Counted from the stretch's first letter, positions 17,773 through 28,941 are shown. The stretch: DNA of 64,000 nt from SAR324 cluster bacterium (GCA_015231885.1 JADGAT010000009.1:1-64000), one strand, 5' to 3'. Numbers and translations: made by a program. The notes: a model not told the origin generated them from the sequence alone.

Positions 17773-19632
17773 ATGAATCAAGTTAAACTGTTGACATTTT
17801 TCCAAATCATTTTTTTAGGGATACCTGGTTATTTTTTGTTGTTTGTTTCCGAATCATCGGCAGACACACCTGTTTTGCGTCATGTCTTGGGCATCTACGA
17901 CAGTGAAGAAAAGCACCCTAAACTGATTCCATTGGGGGAACCTCCTGAAGAAAACAGTTCTATTTATGGAGAACGCAATCCCATTCAAGACAACCTGGCA
18001 GTAGCTCTCAACCACTTGGGCTACATCGTGGAACAGCTGGACATTCACAATGAGCCCTTGCCCAACTCAGAACAGATGCAGCGCTACCGTTTGATCATCA
18101 GCTGGTTTGGAAAAAATTCAGAAATCCCTCAGCCAGAATCATTTGTGCAATGGATCGAAACTCAGGTACAGGCAGAGAAAAAATACCTCATGATGGAATA
18201 CTCCGGAATGGCAGATGATTCTTTACCAGGCATTGTTCAACTGAAAAAACGGCTGTATCGCGCCATTGACATTGATTACGGCAACCTCTACTACGACAAA
18301 AAGAACCGTATCCAGCTGGTGGAAAAAGATTCGGCAATGGTTGAATTTGAACACCGTCTGGCCTATCCCTTTCCCTGGTATGATCAATACACACCCTTGT
18401 CTTCAGATGTCATCAGCTACTTGAAAGTCAAATACCTGCTGCTGGCAGACAGTCAAAGCAGTATGGTCATGATCGGAAAAAAAGGAGGCATGGTCGCACC
18501 CGGATATGCTCTCTATAAAGAAACCGCTCCTCCTTTTCGAAGAAAATGGAGGATTGACCCGTTTCGTTTTTTAAAAACGCTACTGCCTCCCATATCTCCA
18601 GTCCCTGACGTGACGACATCTGAGGGAAAACGACTGTTTTATGCCCACATCGATGGCGATGGGGTTCGGAATCGTTCTGAGGTTAATTTCAAGAAATATT
18701 CTTCTGAAATCATTTTGGAGCATATCCTCCAGAAGTACCCTGATGTTCCCATCGGTATCTCTATGATTGTCGGAGATATTGATCCGAACTGGTGGGGAAG
18801 TCAGCAGCTGATAGACATTGCCCGAAAAATCTATCAGCAGCCTAATGTGGAGGCGGCCACCCACACTTACACTCACCCCTTTCAATGGCAGCGATGGGAT
18901 CGCACTTCAGCCTATGCTCCCCTGGGGACATTTCGCTATGAACGGGAAGTCGATGAGTCCGTTGAATGGATTGCCGATCACCTTCTTCCAGAAAATAAAG
19001 CGGTGAAACTGGTCTACTGGAGCGGGGACACTGTTCCTCCTGAAGAAGCATTGATCCGTACCAGTGAACTGGGTCTGGACAATCTCAATGGTGGTGATTC
19101 CAAATTTGATACTGCCTTTCCTTCCTACACTTCGGTCGCTCCGTTGATGCGTCCTGTCGGAAGAAACTGGCAAATCTTTACCAGTGCTTCCAATGAAAAC
19201 CTGTACACCAAACTATGGACCGACAACTTTCATGGATTTCGCAATGTCATCGAGACTTTCGAAAACACAGAGTCGCCCATCCGATTGGCAGCAGTCAATG
19301 TGTACTATCATTTTTATATTGCTGATAAAATTGCATCCCTGGCTTCTTTAGATCGCGTGTACCAGTGGTGTTTTCAGCACAATTTGAAAATGATTTTTCC
19401 TTCAGAGTACGTTCAGCTGGTGCGCGGGTTTATTGCTGCCCGGATTGTTGAAAAGCAGCCGGGGGTCTACGAAATAAGTGATCGTGGTGCGCTGAATACA
19501 CTGCGGCTGGATCATGGAACGGTGGACTTGGACAAATCTAAGGGAGTGACGGGTGTCCATCGAGTCAATCAAAGTCTATACATTGACCTGGATTCTCAAG
19601 TGACAACACCCCTCATTGTCGTTCTGGAATGA
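17773..19632 (+). CDS. PelA-like periplasmic polysaccharide deacetylase without the hydrolase domain
   Basis: 619 residues with a signal peptide (hydrophobic FFQIIFLGIPGYFLLFV). The middle matches the PelA deacetylase: FYAHIDGDG gives Asp294 and Asp296, and HTYTHPF gives His364 and His368. The spacing is almost that of the four catalytic/metal residues of Pseudomonas PelA. The region before it (about 35-270) matches in position the middle domain of PelA, and the last ~100 residues look beta-rich. The GH114 domain that should precede it is encoded separately at 15879-16886 on the other strand. Likely role: partial deacetylation of Pel in the periplasm, which makes the polymer cationic. Confidence 0.88.
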   Translation: MNQVKLLTFFQIIFLGIPGYFLLFVSESSADTPVLRHVLGIYDSEEKHPKLIPLGEPPEENSSIYGERNPIQDNLAVALNHLGYIVEQLDIHNEPLPNSEQMQRYRLIISWFGKNSEIPQPESFVQWIETQVQAEKKYLMMEYSGMADDSLPGIVQLKKRLYRAIDIDYGNLYYDKKNRIQLVEKDSAMVEFEHRLAYPFPWYDQYTPLSSDVISYLKVKYLLLADSQSSMVMIGKKGGMVAPGYALYKETAPPFRRKWRIDPFRFLKTLLPPISPVPDVTTSEGKRLFYAHIDGDGVRNRSEVNFKKYSSEIILEHILQKYPDVPIGISMIVGDIDPNWWGSQQLIDIARKIYQQPNVEAATHTYTHPFQWQRWDRTSAYAPLGTFRYEREVDESVEWIADHLLPENKAVKLVYWSGDTVPPEEALIRTSELGLDNLNGGDSKFDTAFPSYTSVAPLMRPVGRNWQIFTSASNENLYTKLWTDNFHGFRNVIETFENTESPIRLAAVNVYYHFYIADKIASLASLDRVYQWCFQHNLKMIFPSEYVQLVRGFIAARIVEKQPGVYEISDRGALNTLRLDHGTVDLDKSKGVTGVHRVNQSLYIDLDSQVTTPLIVVLE

Positions 19633-19657
19633 CAAATTTGCTGAAGCCTGTCTTCGT

Positions 19658-22009
19658 TTATTTTGAATCATGATTCTGTGTTTTAATCTGCAGCGCAGGG
19701 GGCTCCAGCATCTCTAAAGACGGAGCCGGATCAACCGGATGATCTGCAGATTCGTCATCCATCATTTGCTGCTGAAGTTTAAACTGTAATACCAATTCTT
19801 TCAATCCCTGAGACTGGCTGGACAAAGAAGTAATAATCGTTGCGGTGTCCTCAGAATTTTTTGCATTCTGTTGTGTCACATGATTGAGCAGCGTCAGTCC
19901 TTTGTTGATTTCACTAGCACCAGTGGCTTGCTCATTGCTGGCACTGGCAATGTCACTGACTAAATTGGTGACTTTCGTTGATTCTTTGACAATCCCTTTC
20001 AAAAACAACGCGGTTTCGTTTGCAATGGAGGCGCCAGCTCTCACTTTTTCTATGGAGTCTTCAATCATCTCGGTTGTTTCCTTGGCTGCTCTTGCACTGC
20101 GTTGAGCAAGATCCCGCACTTCTGATGCAACGACAGCAAATCCTTTTCCATGAGCACCGGCTCTTGCTGCTTCTACCGCTGCGTTAAGTGCCAATAAATT
20201 AGTTTGAAAAGCAATTTCATCGATAGTTTTGATAATTTTAGAAATGTTTTCTGAAGATACATTAATGTCATCCATAGCTTCCAGCATACGTCCCATATGG
20301 ACATTTCCTTCTTCTGCCTGCTTGCAGGCGGAAGATGACAATTTGTTCGCTTGAGCAGCATTTCCTGCATTTTGCTGAATCTGCGCCCCGATTTGTTCCA
20401 TAGTAGCAGAGATTTGTTCCAGATTCGCCGCTTGCGTTGAAGCCCCCTGGGCAATAATGCGACCCGATTCGGAAATTTGTCCAGTCTTACTATTGACCTG
20501 CATCGCCGCTGTATTGACTTGCCCCAGCACACGACTAAGAGAATCAACCATAGTCTGCATAGACATCAGTAATTGTCCGATTTCATCAGTGGTATTGATT
20601 TCAAATTGAACAGCAAAGTTTCCTTCCGCGAGCTGCCGGTTCACTTCAACAGCCGTTTTCAAGTTCTTCAGAATGTTACTTATAATGAAAAAAGTTAACA
20701 GCAAAGTGATCAGCAATCCTCCTGCAGAAATGAAAATAAATAAAAGTTTTTCGTTGCTGGCTTTCTTTTTTAACTCCACAGTCCGCCCTACTAAATGGTG
20801 AGCCAGCTGATCTTCTAAAGTTTTCAGTAAATTGATTCTTGCTGTTGCCACCTGCCACCACTTGGCCGCATCGACACCCAAATCTCCTCCTTCCACGAGA
20901 TGATTAATGGCTTTGATTGCCGGGCTGTCATTGATTTGCACGGAGCGGTCAATGTCCTCAATGCTTAAATGGGCTTGATACATACCACGGGCTTTTATTA
21001 AAGCCGTTTGATAGGCATCAAATGTTGTTTCAATGGTTCTGACATTCTCCAAATCTTTTTTCGAAATATGGGGAATATCCCGGAACTGCTGAAAAAGTTC
21101 TTTAATTGTTCCATATTGCTCCATAAAATGATCAACATACTTTTCCTGCCCTCGTAAAATGTAGTTTTTGAATTGATGAATGATTCCTCCATAACCTGCA
21201 TGTGTGAAAAGGTCCAAAGCAATTTTATTCTTAACAGGAGACGAAAGCACAATGTTTCTCATTGTTTCGACTTCCTCAGCTTCAGGAGTCGCCAGCAATT
21301 CTTTAAAAGAATTTCGTTGTTCCGGTGTCGTAAGAGAAAGAAAGACTTCAAAAAAATTCTTCTGAGCGATCACCAGCGAAAAAAATCTATTGAATTCCGT
21401 TCGGCTGAAATGCCCGATCGTGAACGCGTTAGTCACCACCGCACGTTCAATACCGGCGCGTTCTTTCCCTTGTTGAAAATTCACATAGGCGGTGAGCATT
21501 CCAGAAATTTCAGGGTTTTTAGAAAGTGCTACCATATTGGTGATCATATTGAAAATAGCAGTATTGATGCTGGTATAATATCCAAGGGCCTCATTCAGAG
21601 AAAGTTCCAGTTTCGTGATCGCATTTCGTTTGTTTTCCATTTGCCGGAGAAGTTCCAAAACTTCTTCAAGTCCAAACTTTACTTCAGAGGCTTGATGGTT
21701 AAACTGGTTGACAAAATTCATCAAATTCTGATGTTTTTGATTCACCATCACTCGCTGCTTCAGAAGTGCTTCCTGAAATTTTTTGCCATCGCCTCCAATA
21801 AATCCTGCGGTGAGTCCCCTTTCTTTTTGGACTTCATGGACTAATTCACCGGATAGTGTCGCTAATTTTGTCAGCTTTTCCAAATCGTCCAAATGATCAA
21901 CAAAATGGAATTTTTCAACAAGGCCCGTAATTGTAAAATAAGAGATCACAATAATTGGAATGGCGATGATTAAAATAAGTTTTTGAGATATATTCAAATT
22001 ATTCAGCAT
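19658..22009 (-). CDS. Methyl-accepting chemotaxis protein with NIT sensor domain
   Basis: 783 residues. TM about 9-28; a helical nitrate/nitrite-sensing (NIT) type domain about 55-300 ([19 protein letters not shown] is its signature); a second helical stretch; TM about 425-450; HAMP; cytoplasmic signalling domain about 520-740 with the hairpin tip [18 protein letters not shown]. It should feed a CheA/CheW array, but no che genes are in the window. The start is supported by GAGGAATAAT just before ATG. It is convergent with the PelA-like gene (25 bp apart). The C-terminal tail after the signalling domain is proline-rich. Confidence 0.92.
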   Translation of the reverse strand: MLNNLNISQKLILIIAIPIIVISYFTITGLVEKFHFVDHLDDLEKLTKLATLSGELVHEVQKERGLTAGFIGGDGKKFQEALLKQRVMVNQKHQNLMNFVNQFNHQASEVKFGLEEVLELLRQMENKRNAITKLELSLNEALGYYTSINTAIFNMITNMVALSKNPEISGMLTAYVNFQQGKERAGIERAVVTNAFTIGHFSRTEFNRFFSLVIAQKNFFEVFLSLTTPEQRNSFKELLATPEAEEVETMRNIVLSSPVKNKIALDLFTHAGYGGIIHQFKNYILRGQEKYVDHFMEQYGTIKELFQQFRDIPHISKKDLENVRTIETTFDAYQTALIKARGMYQAHLSIEDIDRSVQINDSPAIKAINHLVEGGDLGVDAAKWWQVATARINLLKTLEDQLAHHLVGRTVELKKKASNEKLLFIFISAGGLLITLLLTFFIISNILKNLKTAVEVNRQLAEGNFAVQFEINTTDEIGQLLMSMQTMVDSLSRVLGQVNTAAMQVNSKTGQISESGRIIAQGASTQAANLEQISATMEQIGAQIQQNAGNAAQANKLSSSACKQAEEGNVHMGRMLEAMDDINVSSENISKIIKTIDEIAFQTNLLALNAAVEAARAGAHGKGFAVVASEVRDLAQRSARAAKETTEMIEDSIEKVRAGASIANETALFLKGIVKESTKVTNLVSDIASASNEQATGASEINKGLTLLNHVTQQNAKNSEDTATIITSLSSQSQGLKELVLQFKLQQQMMDDESADHPVDPAPSLEMLEPPALQIKTQNHDSK

Positions 22010-22050
22010 ATTATTCCTCGTTTAACCGGTTTCCTCTGTAAAATATTTTA

Positions 22051-22137
22051 GGAATGCTCAAACAATAACTTACCAAATCTACTGGTCTGTTCAACGATCT
22101 TCTGCGTAACTTTAGCATGTTATTATTTTCGTCTTCC
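22051..22137 (-). repeat. Internally deleted copy (87 bp) of the palindromic MITE-like element, sub-family B
   Basis: Both ends of the 155-bp element are present (GGAATGCTCAAACAATAACTT at the left, TTATTATTTTCGTCTTCC at the right), but about 68 bp of the middle is missing. The junction is at CTGCGTAAC. In the full copies CTGCGT occurs on both sides of the missing part. The flanks are TTA and TAA. The rest of the 354-bp gap 22010-22363 shows nothing I recognise. Confidence 0.85.
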
Positions 22138-22363
22138 TAAATGGATGAAGTCTCCTGGTAACCGGTATTTGAAAAGCTCCTGAAACTCCATATTGTCTTT
22201 CTGCTGGATGTTTGTTATTCAATAAATACGAGTATGAGCAGAAGCATGTCAGGACATCCTGGATTCTGGCTCAATACTTGGAATGACATAAAAGCCCGAT
22301 GTCAAGCCAACGGGTTTAATATTTTGCAGAGCACTACACCGCATACTTGAAAAAAGGGATGAC

Positions 22364-23989
22364 ATGACCAAGGCAACAGAATCATTATTGAAAAACATTG
22401 AACAGTTGGAAAAAGAAAATGCGCAGTTGAAGAAACAACTGGAACAACTGAATACAGAAATGGGCAAAGAAACCAAACTGCGTTATTTTTCCCGTGCCGT
22501 CGAACAAAGCCCCGCCTCTATTGTTATCACCAACTTACAGGGAGAAATTGAGTACGTCAATCCTAAATTCATTGAACTGACGGGTTACCGACTAGACGAA
22601 GTCATTGGTCAAAATCCTCGGGTCCTTAAATCAGGAGAAACCTCTTCTGACGAATACAAAGGGTTATGGGAAAGTATCATGGCGGGTCAAGAATGGCATG
22701 GAGAATTCCACAACCGCAAAAAGAATGGGGAACTCTATTGGGAATTTGCCTCCATTTCTCCCATTATTGATGATGAGGGGAACGTCACCCATTTCCTGGC
22801 TGTTAAGGAAGACATTACAGAACGCAAGGCCATGGAAGCAGAATTGCTTAAGTTGTATCAGGCCGTGGAACAGAGTCCGGCTTCTATTGTCATTACCAGC
22901 CTTGAAGGCAATATTGAGTATGTCAATCCTAAATTCTTGGAAGTCACCGGCTATCGTAAAGAAGAAGTGATAGGGAAGAATCCTCGGGTCCTCAAATCAG
23001 GAGAAACCTCTTCTAACGAATACAAAGGGTTATGGGAAAGTATTACGGCGGGTAAAGAATGGCATGGAGAATTCCACAACCGCAAAAAGAATGGAGAACT
23101 GTACTGGGAATTTGCGGCGATTTCCCCTGTCGTTGATGAAAAAGGGAGCATCATGTACTTCCTGGCCATCAAGGAGGATATCACCAAGCGTAAAGAAATG
23201 GAGGAAAAGCTCATCAATGCCTACAATCGGATCAAGGCACAGCAAAATCAGATGCTGGACGAGCTGGAGCAGGCCAGAGACACACAACGCAGTCTGCTCC
23301 CTGACGAACTCCCGGTCATCTCCGGAGCCAAAATTGCTTGTAAATATGTGCCCATGGAGCAAATAGGCGGCGATTATTACAATATCTTTCCGGTGGAAGA
23401 AAATAAATTTGGAATAATTGTCGCCGATGTCACCGGACATGGTGTCTCAGCCGCCCTCATTTCTTTCATGATTTCTGCTATCTTCTCTGAGAGCTGCAAA
23501 GCAGGCATATCCACTAAACTGATTTTGGAATTAGTCAATGAATCCCTGCAGAATAAACTTCAGGAAGGGAAATTTGCCACGATGGTATACGGAGTCTATG
23601 ACGCCTCCACACAAACATTAGCCTATACGAGTGCGGGTCATCCTGATGGGCTGGTCATTCGCCCACCGGATCATGAAGTCGTGCCTCTGCAAACCGAAGG
23701 CATGCTGATCGGTCTATTTCCCAATGAAATTGCCAACTATGAAGAAAAAACTTTCCATTTGCAGCCTGGAGACAAGGTTTTATTTTATACGGACGCCATC
23801 ATCGAAGTCATGGATGAGAACAGGCAATTATTGGGAGTCAAGCGTTTGTCCGATTTTTTAGTGGAGCACAGCAAGCTGCCTGTCGATATTTTGTTGGAAA
23901 AGGTATATGAATACGGGTTGGAATATTCTGGACGTTCTTCGTATGACGATGATTTTACAATGATTGGATTGGAAGTTAGCAAGGAATGA
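22364..23989 (+). CDS. PAS-PAS-PP2C (SpoIIE/RsbU-type) serine phosphatase
   Basis: 541 residues, no TM segment. A short coiled coil (4-45) is followed by two consecutive PAS/PAC units (about 40-160 and 162-282) with nearly identical central parts (NPRVLKSGETSS, EWHGEFHNRKKNGELYWEFA), then a linker coil and a PP2C domain about 310-540 with the metal-binding motifs GGDYYN and VADVTGHGVSAAL, then TSAGH and DDDFTMIGLE. Such phosphatases dephosphorylate STAS proteins in response to a PAS-detected signal. Four STAS genes lie in this window, none adjacent. It is convergent with the next hybrid kinase, 9 bp apart. Confidence 0.92.
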   Translation: MTKATESLLKNIEQLEKENAQLKKQLEQLNTEMGKETKLRYFSRAVEQSPASIVITNLQGEIEYVNPKFIELTGYRLDEVIGQNPRVLKSGETSSDEYKGLWESIMAGQEWHGEFHNRKKNGELYWEFASISPIIDDEGNVTHFLAVKEDITERKAMEAELLKLYQAVEQSPASIVITSLEGNIEYVNPKFLEVTGYRKEEVIGKNPRVLKSGETSSNEYKGLWESITAGKEWHGEFHNRKKNGELYWEFAAISPVVDEKGSIMYFLAIKEDITKRKEMEEKLINAYNRIKAQQNQMLDELEQARDTQRSLLPDELPVISGAKIACKYVPMEQIGGDYYNIFPVEENKFGIIVADVTGHGVSAALISFMISAIFSESCKAGISTKLILELVNESLQNKLQEGKFATMVYGVYDASTQTLAYTSAGHPDGLVIRPPDHEVVPLQTEGMLIGLFPNEIANYEEKTFHLQPGDKVLFYTDAIIEVMDENRQLLGVKRLSDFLVEHSKLPVDILLEKVYEYGLEYSGRSSYDDDFTMIGLEVSKE

Positions 23990-23998
23990 ATCACCAAC

Positions 23999-26014
23999 TC
24001 AGTCTCTTTCATGCTGATCGGCTAACACTTTCTCAATCAGGTTTTTGACTTTTTCCGCATTTCGATTGAACACCGCCTTTTCAATGTCATGTAAAACTTG
24101 TGGGAAAATGGATTCATAAGAGGCACAAAGCCTGTGCATGTTTTGGATTTGGCTGGAAATCTTACTTGTCATAAAATGGGGAATGGTTGCCAGTGTTCTC
24201 AATTCTGCCTCCATCTGTCTCTTGACATCATTGGGGAGTGCGTCCTTGTTCTTATCTGATTGTATATCGTCCGGCCTTTCGCATTCGAGATATTTGACCA
24301 GGATGCGGACTAGCTTGGCAATGTCCAAGGGTTTGGTCAAATAGTCTGATACTCCTGCCCGAAATGCGGTTTGCTGCTGTTCTTGAAAAGCCTCAGCAGA
24401 GATAGCAATAATGGGAATATCATGGATACTGGGGATTTGGCGAATTTTCTGGGTGGCTTCAATGCCGCTCATGCCAGGCATGGAAATATCCATCAAAATC
24501 ACATGAGGGGGGAAACCATCAGCAGCCAGTTTTTGAGCGCGTGCAACGGCATCTGCTCCATTATCCACTATTTCAAGATCCAGCTGCAATTCCCGAAACA
24601 GAGAGGTGAGCATTTGTTGATTGGGCAGTTCATCATCAACAGCTAGAATTTTGTTGTGCGAGGTGAATCGGATTGTTTCCCAGTCCGTTTCTTCAACAGC
24701 AGATCTTTCCAAATCTGCTGCGACCAAAGGCAGCCTCACCGTAAAGACAGTCCCTTTTCCTAGATCGCTTGCTATTTCAATGGAACCCTCCATCAGTGTG
24801 GTCAACTGCTTGACCAGTGACAATCCCAAGCCCGTCCCCCCAAACCGCCGAGCTATTTTTTGATCTCCCTGTTCAAATGGTTTAAAAATGTGTTTTTGAT
24901 TGTCTGGAGAAATGCCAATCCCTTCATCGATCACCTGCATGAGCAGCTGCCCTGTCTCTACTTTTGCAAGGATTGTTACTTTTTTTCCTTCTGGAGTGAA
25001 CTTGATAGCATTTGTTGTCAGATTCATCAAAATTTGATTCAGCTTGGTACGGTCGATATAGATCAAATCGGGTATGTTAGGATCCAACTCATAGTTGAAT
25101 TTCAGTCCCCTTTGCAATGCGTTTGCTTTATTGATATGAAAAATCCCTTGAAACAGCAGCTTGAAATTCAAAGTTTCTGGTACAACTTCCACTTTTCCTG
25201 CCTCAATTTTTGAAAGGTCCAGGATGTTGTTGATCAATTCAGAAAGAGCATTACCGCTCATTTCAATATGCTTCAAAGGCTGCATGAGTTCTTCAGAGGA
25301 GCCCTTCATTTTTTTGATTAGGATTTGGGTAAAGCCCACAATGCTGTTGAGGGGGGAACGAATTTCATGACTCATGTTGGCCAAAAAATAGCTTTTTGCC
25401 TGATTAGCAAACTCCGCTTGCTTTTTGGCTTCTATTAATTCCAGCTGACTGTCTTCCAATTCTCGGGTACGTTTGGCCACCAGCACTTCCAGATCCTCAC
25501 GATAGTTTTTCAGCTCATTTAATGAGTTTTCCAGCTGTTCATTCGATTCCTGTAGTTCCTCCGTTCGCTGCTCTACCTTTTTTTCCAATTCATGATTGAG
25601 ACGTTCAATTTTTTGACGGTTCGTATAAAGCTCCAGGAAGATACGAACTTTTGCCAGTAGAATTTTGTTCTGGACAGGTTTGACAATATAATCCACAGCA
25701 CCCGAATCATATGCCTTCAGGTGATGCCGTTCATCGGAGAAGGCTGCGGTAATGAAAATAATCGGCATATCCTGTGTCTGCTCATAACCCCGAATCATCG
25801 CCGCAACTTCATAACCGTCCATTTCCGGCATGTCCACATCCAAAAGCACCAGCGCAAAATGATGTTCCAGGCACAGTTTCAGAGCTTGTTCTCCCGAACT
25901 TGCCTCAATCACCCGGGCATCGACTTGCTTCAACAGTACCCGCAAGGCATCCAGATTCTTTGGTTTATCGTCAACCGTTAAAATTTTAGGAGTGTTTTCT
26001 GTAGCCATTGACAA
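23999..26014 (-). CDS. Soluble hybrid histidine kinase (REC-HisKA-HATPase-REC)
   Basis: 671 residues without membrane segments. N-terminal receiver about 10-125 ([17 protein letters not shown]; phospho-Asp in [15 protein letters not shown]); long coiled coil about 130-215; HisKA ([16 protein letters not shown]); HATPase ([33 protein letters not shown]); second receiver ([28 protein letters not shown]). The C-terminal ~70 residues are helical without a convincing HPt histidine. The input is probably phosphorylation of the first receiver by another kinase. The next gene upstream on the same strand is a membrane hybrid kinase 77 bp away, a plausible partner. Confidence 0.92.
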   Translation of the reverse strand: MSMATENTPKILTVDDKPKNLDALRVLLKQVDARVIEASSGEQALKLCLEHHFALVLLDVDMPEMDGYEVAAMIRGYEQTQDMPIIFITAAFSDERHHLKAYDSGAVDYIVKPVQNKILLAKVRIFLELYTNRQKIERLNHELEKKVEQRTEELQESNEQLENSLNELKNYREDLEVLVAKRTRELEDSQLELIEAKKQAEFANQAKSYFLANMSHEIRSPLNSIVGFTQILIKKMKGSSEELMQPLKHIEMSGNALSELINNILDLSKIEAGKVEVVPETLNFKLLFQGIFHINKANALQRGLKFNYELDPNIPDLIYIDRTKLNQILMNLTTNAIKFTPEGKKVTILAKVETGQLLMQVIDEGIGISPDNQKHIFKPFEQGDQKIARRFGGTGLGLSLVKQLTTLMEGSIEIASDLGKGTVFTVRLPLVAADLERSAVEETDWETIRFTSHNKILAVDDELPNQQMLTSLFRELQLDLEIVDNGADAVARAQKLAADGFPPHVILMDISMPGMSGIEATQKIRQIPSIHDIPIIAISAEAFQEQQQTAFRAGVSDYLTKPLDIAKLVRILVKYLECERPDDIQSDKNKDALPNDVKRQMEAELRTLATIPHFMTSKISSQIQNMHRLCASYESIFPQVLHDIEKAVFNRNAEKVKNLIEKVLADQHERD

Positions 26015-26091
26015 TTTGTTTTATTTCTTAGTAGTGGGATTTTGCATTCCTCCTCGCAAGGGCGGAGTGTTAAAAATATATGGCCAGGTAC

Positions 26092-28941
26092 TTATATACT
26101 TTTTGAATTTTCATGTTTGAGAAGCCATTCCTGGATTTTGTTCGTTAAAATATCGAGTTCAATGGGTTTGGCAAGATAATCATCCGCACCGGCTTTGATG
26201 CATTTTTCGCGATCTCCCTGCATGGTTTTTGCGGTCAAGGCAATCACGGGCAAATCTTTGAAGCGAGAATCGTCCCGGATCCTGCGCAAGGTTTCATATC
26301 CATCCATACGAGGCATCATTATATCCAGAAGCACAAGGCTCACATCAGGTTCTTCCTCCAGTTGATCCAGTGCTTTTGAACCATCATGGGCCAGCAAAAC
26401 CTTACCCGCTTTTTTTTGTAAAAAAGAGGCCAGCGAAAAGATATTGCGCACATCATCGTCGACGACCAGGATTGTGACAGGGGTTGGCTCGAAATTAGCG
26501 GTTTCAAGCCCTGTAGCGTCTATTCCGTTTTTCACAATCGAGATTTCAGAGAATGTATTTCGCTGGTCATCATTCTGTACCGGAGCGGCTGCGAGTGTTT
26601 CGGTTTTTTGAGGTTTCTGGTCGAGCAGCTCAAGCATGGTTTGAAACAACCGGACTGCATCCACCGGCTTTGGCAAATAATCACTAGCCCCGGCATTCAT
26701 ACATTTTTCACGGTCTCCCTTCAGCGCTTTTGCCGTCAATGCAATAATGGGCAGGTTTTCCCACTTAGGAACTTCACGGATATGCTCTATTGCCTCATAA
26801 CCGCTCATAACCGGCATCATGATATCCATCAATACGATGTCTACGTTGTTGCACGTGGAGAGGAGCTCTAAGGCTTTCTGCCCATTAGCGGCGGTTTTAA
26901 TGTTCCCATGGATAGGATTCAGGATTTGCTGAATAGCAAATATATTACGCTTATCGTCATCAACAACGAGAATTGTTAAATTTTTGTTGAGCAGTTGTTC
27001 TTTAACACGATCCAGCGAATATCCACCCGCCTCAGATACTGTTGTAACAGAAGACCTCGTATCATTTGTTCTGGTTGTTGAAAGCTCTAAAGGCAAATAA
27101 AGGGTAAATGAGGAGCCTTCTCCCTCTTTGCTCTCCACTTGAATTTCCCCACCCATCAATTGGGAAAATTTACGGGAGATGGAAAGCCCCAGACCCGTGC
27201 CTCCATATTTGCGGCTTGTGGTCCCATCCACCTGACGGAACGCTTCAAAGATCTGTTCTTTTTTATCTTGAGGAATTCCAATCCCTGTATCTCGGATCCT
27301 GATTCCAATCGTATTGCCTGAGTGCAGCTCCGTATCCATAAACACGGTTTTCCTAGAAGGTTCGTGTAAATCGATGTAAACCCCTCCTTCAGTAGTAAAT
27401 TTGAAGGCATTGGATAACAAATTCCGGATGATTTGCTCCAATTTGCTCCAATCGGTGTGAAGGGTTTGTGGCACTCCGCCATCAATGTTTGTTTGAAATT
27501 CCAGGTCTCTGGCAGCAGCCATATGCTTGAATTGCCGTTCCATGCGCGAACAGAATAATCGTAAATCGCCATCTTCTGTTACCAATTCCATGCGGCCTGC
27601 TTCGACTTTGGAAAGATCCAGGATATCATTGATCAAGCTTAGCAAATCCTTACCACTTTCATAAATGATTAAAGCCGATTCCACTTGATCCTGGGTCAAA
27701 TTTTGTTCTTCATTGTCTGACAGCATTTTTGCCAGAATCAGCAAACTATTCAAGGGAGTACGCAGTTCATGAGACATATTGGCCAAAAATTCTGATTTGT
27801 AACGGCTGGCATTTTCCAGTTCATCGGCTTTCTCCTTAAAAACATTGGCAGCAATTGCCATGGCTCCAATCTCATCACTACGCTCCTGACTGGGAATTTC
27901 TACGTTTTTGCTGCCGCGTGCCAGGCTGGTGAGGCTCCTGGTCATTTGTGTGATTGGTTTTGACGTATTTTGTATGATCCACCACGCCAAAATCAGGCCC
28001 ATCAGCACAGCAGCTGCAGAAAGGGCTGCATTGAAATCTCTCAAAAAGTTCACATTGTCATGAAAATCCGACTCTACTTTTTTACGTTCCTGCAACGTGA
28101 ATTTTTTAAGGTCTTGCGCCAAATGGGCAATTTCAGCAGCCTGACCTGCCATGACAACATAGACCAGATGCATGTAAGTGCGAGTTGCCTGGACCTGGCC
28201 AGAAAAAGCTTCTTCATATTTTGGAGCCATCAGAGTCACCTGAGTCAGCATGCTTCGTGATTCCTTATCAAGAGGCTGTTCCTGCAGTTGAACCAGTTTT
28301 TTTCGGAAAGAAATCAGTTTTTCTTTTGTACTTTTTTCCAGAATCGAATCCGGACTGTGAATAAAATTTTGAGCGTCCTTATGGGCAAGGAGGAATGTTT
28401 GCAGTGCGTCTCCAGTTACAGCCGATATGGCCATGTACCGTTGCAGTAAATTCCAATCCAGGGCTTGACTCAACATGCCGCTCATGTCGTTTGCTAGCGT
28501 ACTCATCTGATCGTGAATGTAATATTCCCGGCTCTGGTATTCATCGACAGCAGCTTCAAAACTTTCTTTATAGGATTGAAAATGTTCTCTCATTCGTTTG
28601 AGAATATTTTTCCTTTTCTCATCGGTAATCAAAACATCCACTTGGTTCAATTGCCCATCCAGGCTGTTCTGAAGCATGTGAACCCTTGTGATCATCCCAC
28701 TGTAACCCGAATAGGTAAAAGCCAGTACAATTCGCTGCAATTCAAGGGCATTGCGTTCAATCTCTAAAATAGCAATGGTTTCAGCATTGGTGGCCCCATA
28801 TTGTCCTAAACTATTGTTGACTTCATCGAATCCACGATGGGCAACAACCGATTGCAACACCAGGATTCCAATAATCGCTCCAAAGCCCAAAAAGATCCGT
28901 GTGCTAATACGAAAGCGAAGTTTTCTAGACCAATCCAGCAT
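26092..28941 (-). CDS. Membrane hybrid histidine kinase with two receivers
   Basis: 949 residues. TM about 15-33; a large helical extracytoplasmic sensor about 34-303; TM about 304-324 (AALSAAAVLMGLILAWWII); HAMP about 325-378; HisKA with His391 in NMSHELRTPLNSL; HATPase ([32 protein letters not shown]); receiver 1 (LVVDDDKRNIFAI; LMDIMMPVMSGYE); receiver 2 (LVVDDDVRNIFSL; LLDIMMPRMDGYE). It lies 18 bp downstream of a Tat-exported SBP gene on the same strand, so the SBP and sensor are likely co-expressed. A DNA-binding output is not encoded nearby. Confidence 0.92.
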   Translation of the reverse strand: MLDWSRKLRFRISTRIFLGFGAIIGILVLQSVVAHRGFDEVNNSLGQYGATNAETIAILEIERNALELQRIVLAFTYSGYSGMITRVHMLQNSLDGQLNQVDVLITDEKRKNILKRMREHFQSYKESFEAAVDEYQSREYYIHDQMSTLANDMSGMLSQALDWNLLQRYMAISAVTGDALQTFLLAHKDAQNFIHSPDSILEKSTKEKLISFRKKLVQLQEQPLDKESRSMLTQVTLMAPKYEEAFSGQVQATRTYMHLVYVVMAGQAAEIAHLAQDLKKFTLQERKKVESDFHDNVNFLRDFNAALSAAAVLMGLILAWWIIQNTSKPITQMTRSLTSLARGSKNVEIPSQERSDEIGAMAIAANVFKEKADELENASRYKSEFLANMSHELRTPLNSLLILAKMLSDNEEQNLTQDQVESALIIYESGKDLLSLINDILDLSKVEAGRMELVTEDGDLRLFCSRMERQFKHMAAARDLEFQTNIDGGVPQTLHTDWSKLEQIIRNLLSNAFKFTTEGGVYIDLHEPSRKTVFMDTELHSGNTIGIRIRDTGIGIPQDKKEQIFEAFRQVDGTTSRKYGGTGLGLSISRKFSQLMGGEIQVESKEGEGSSFTLYLPLELSTTRTNDTRSSVTTVSEAGGYSLDRVKEQLLNKNLTILVVDDDKRNIFAIQQILNPIHGNIKTAANGQKALELLSTCNNVDIVLMDIMMPVMSGYEAIEHIREVPKWENLPIIALTAKALKGDREKCMNAGASDYLPKPVDAVRLFQTMLELLDQKPQKTETLAAAPVQNDDQRNTFSEISIVKNGIDATGLETANFEPTPVTILVVDDDVRNIFSLASFLQKKAGKVLLAHDGSKALDQLEEEPDVSLVLLDIMMPRMDGYETLRRIRDDSRFKDLPVIALTAKTMQGDREKCIKAGADDYLAKPIELDILTNKIQEWLLKHENSKSI

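Noticed and set aside
21173-21844. Plus-strand frame of 223 codons opposite the chemoreceptor gene
   Set aside because: It lies wholly inside the well-supported NIT-MCP gene and reads as an out-of-frame reverse translation.
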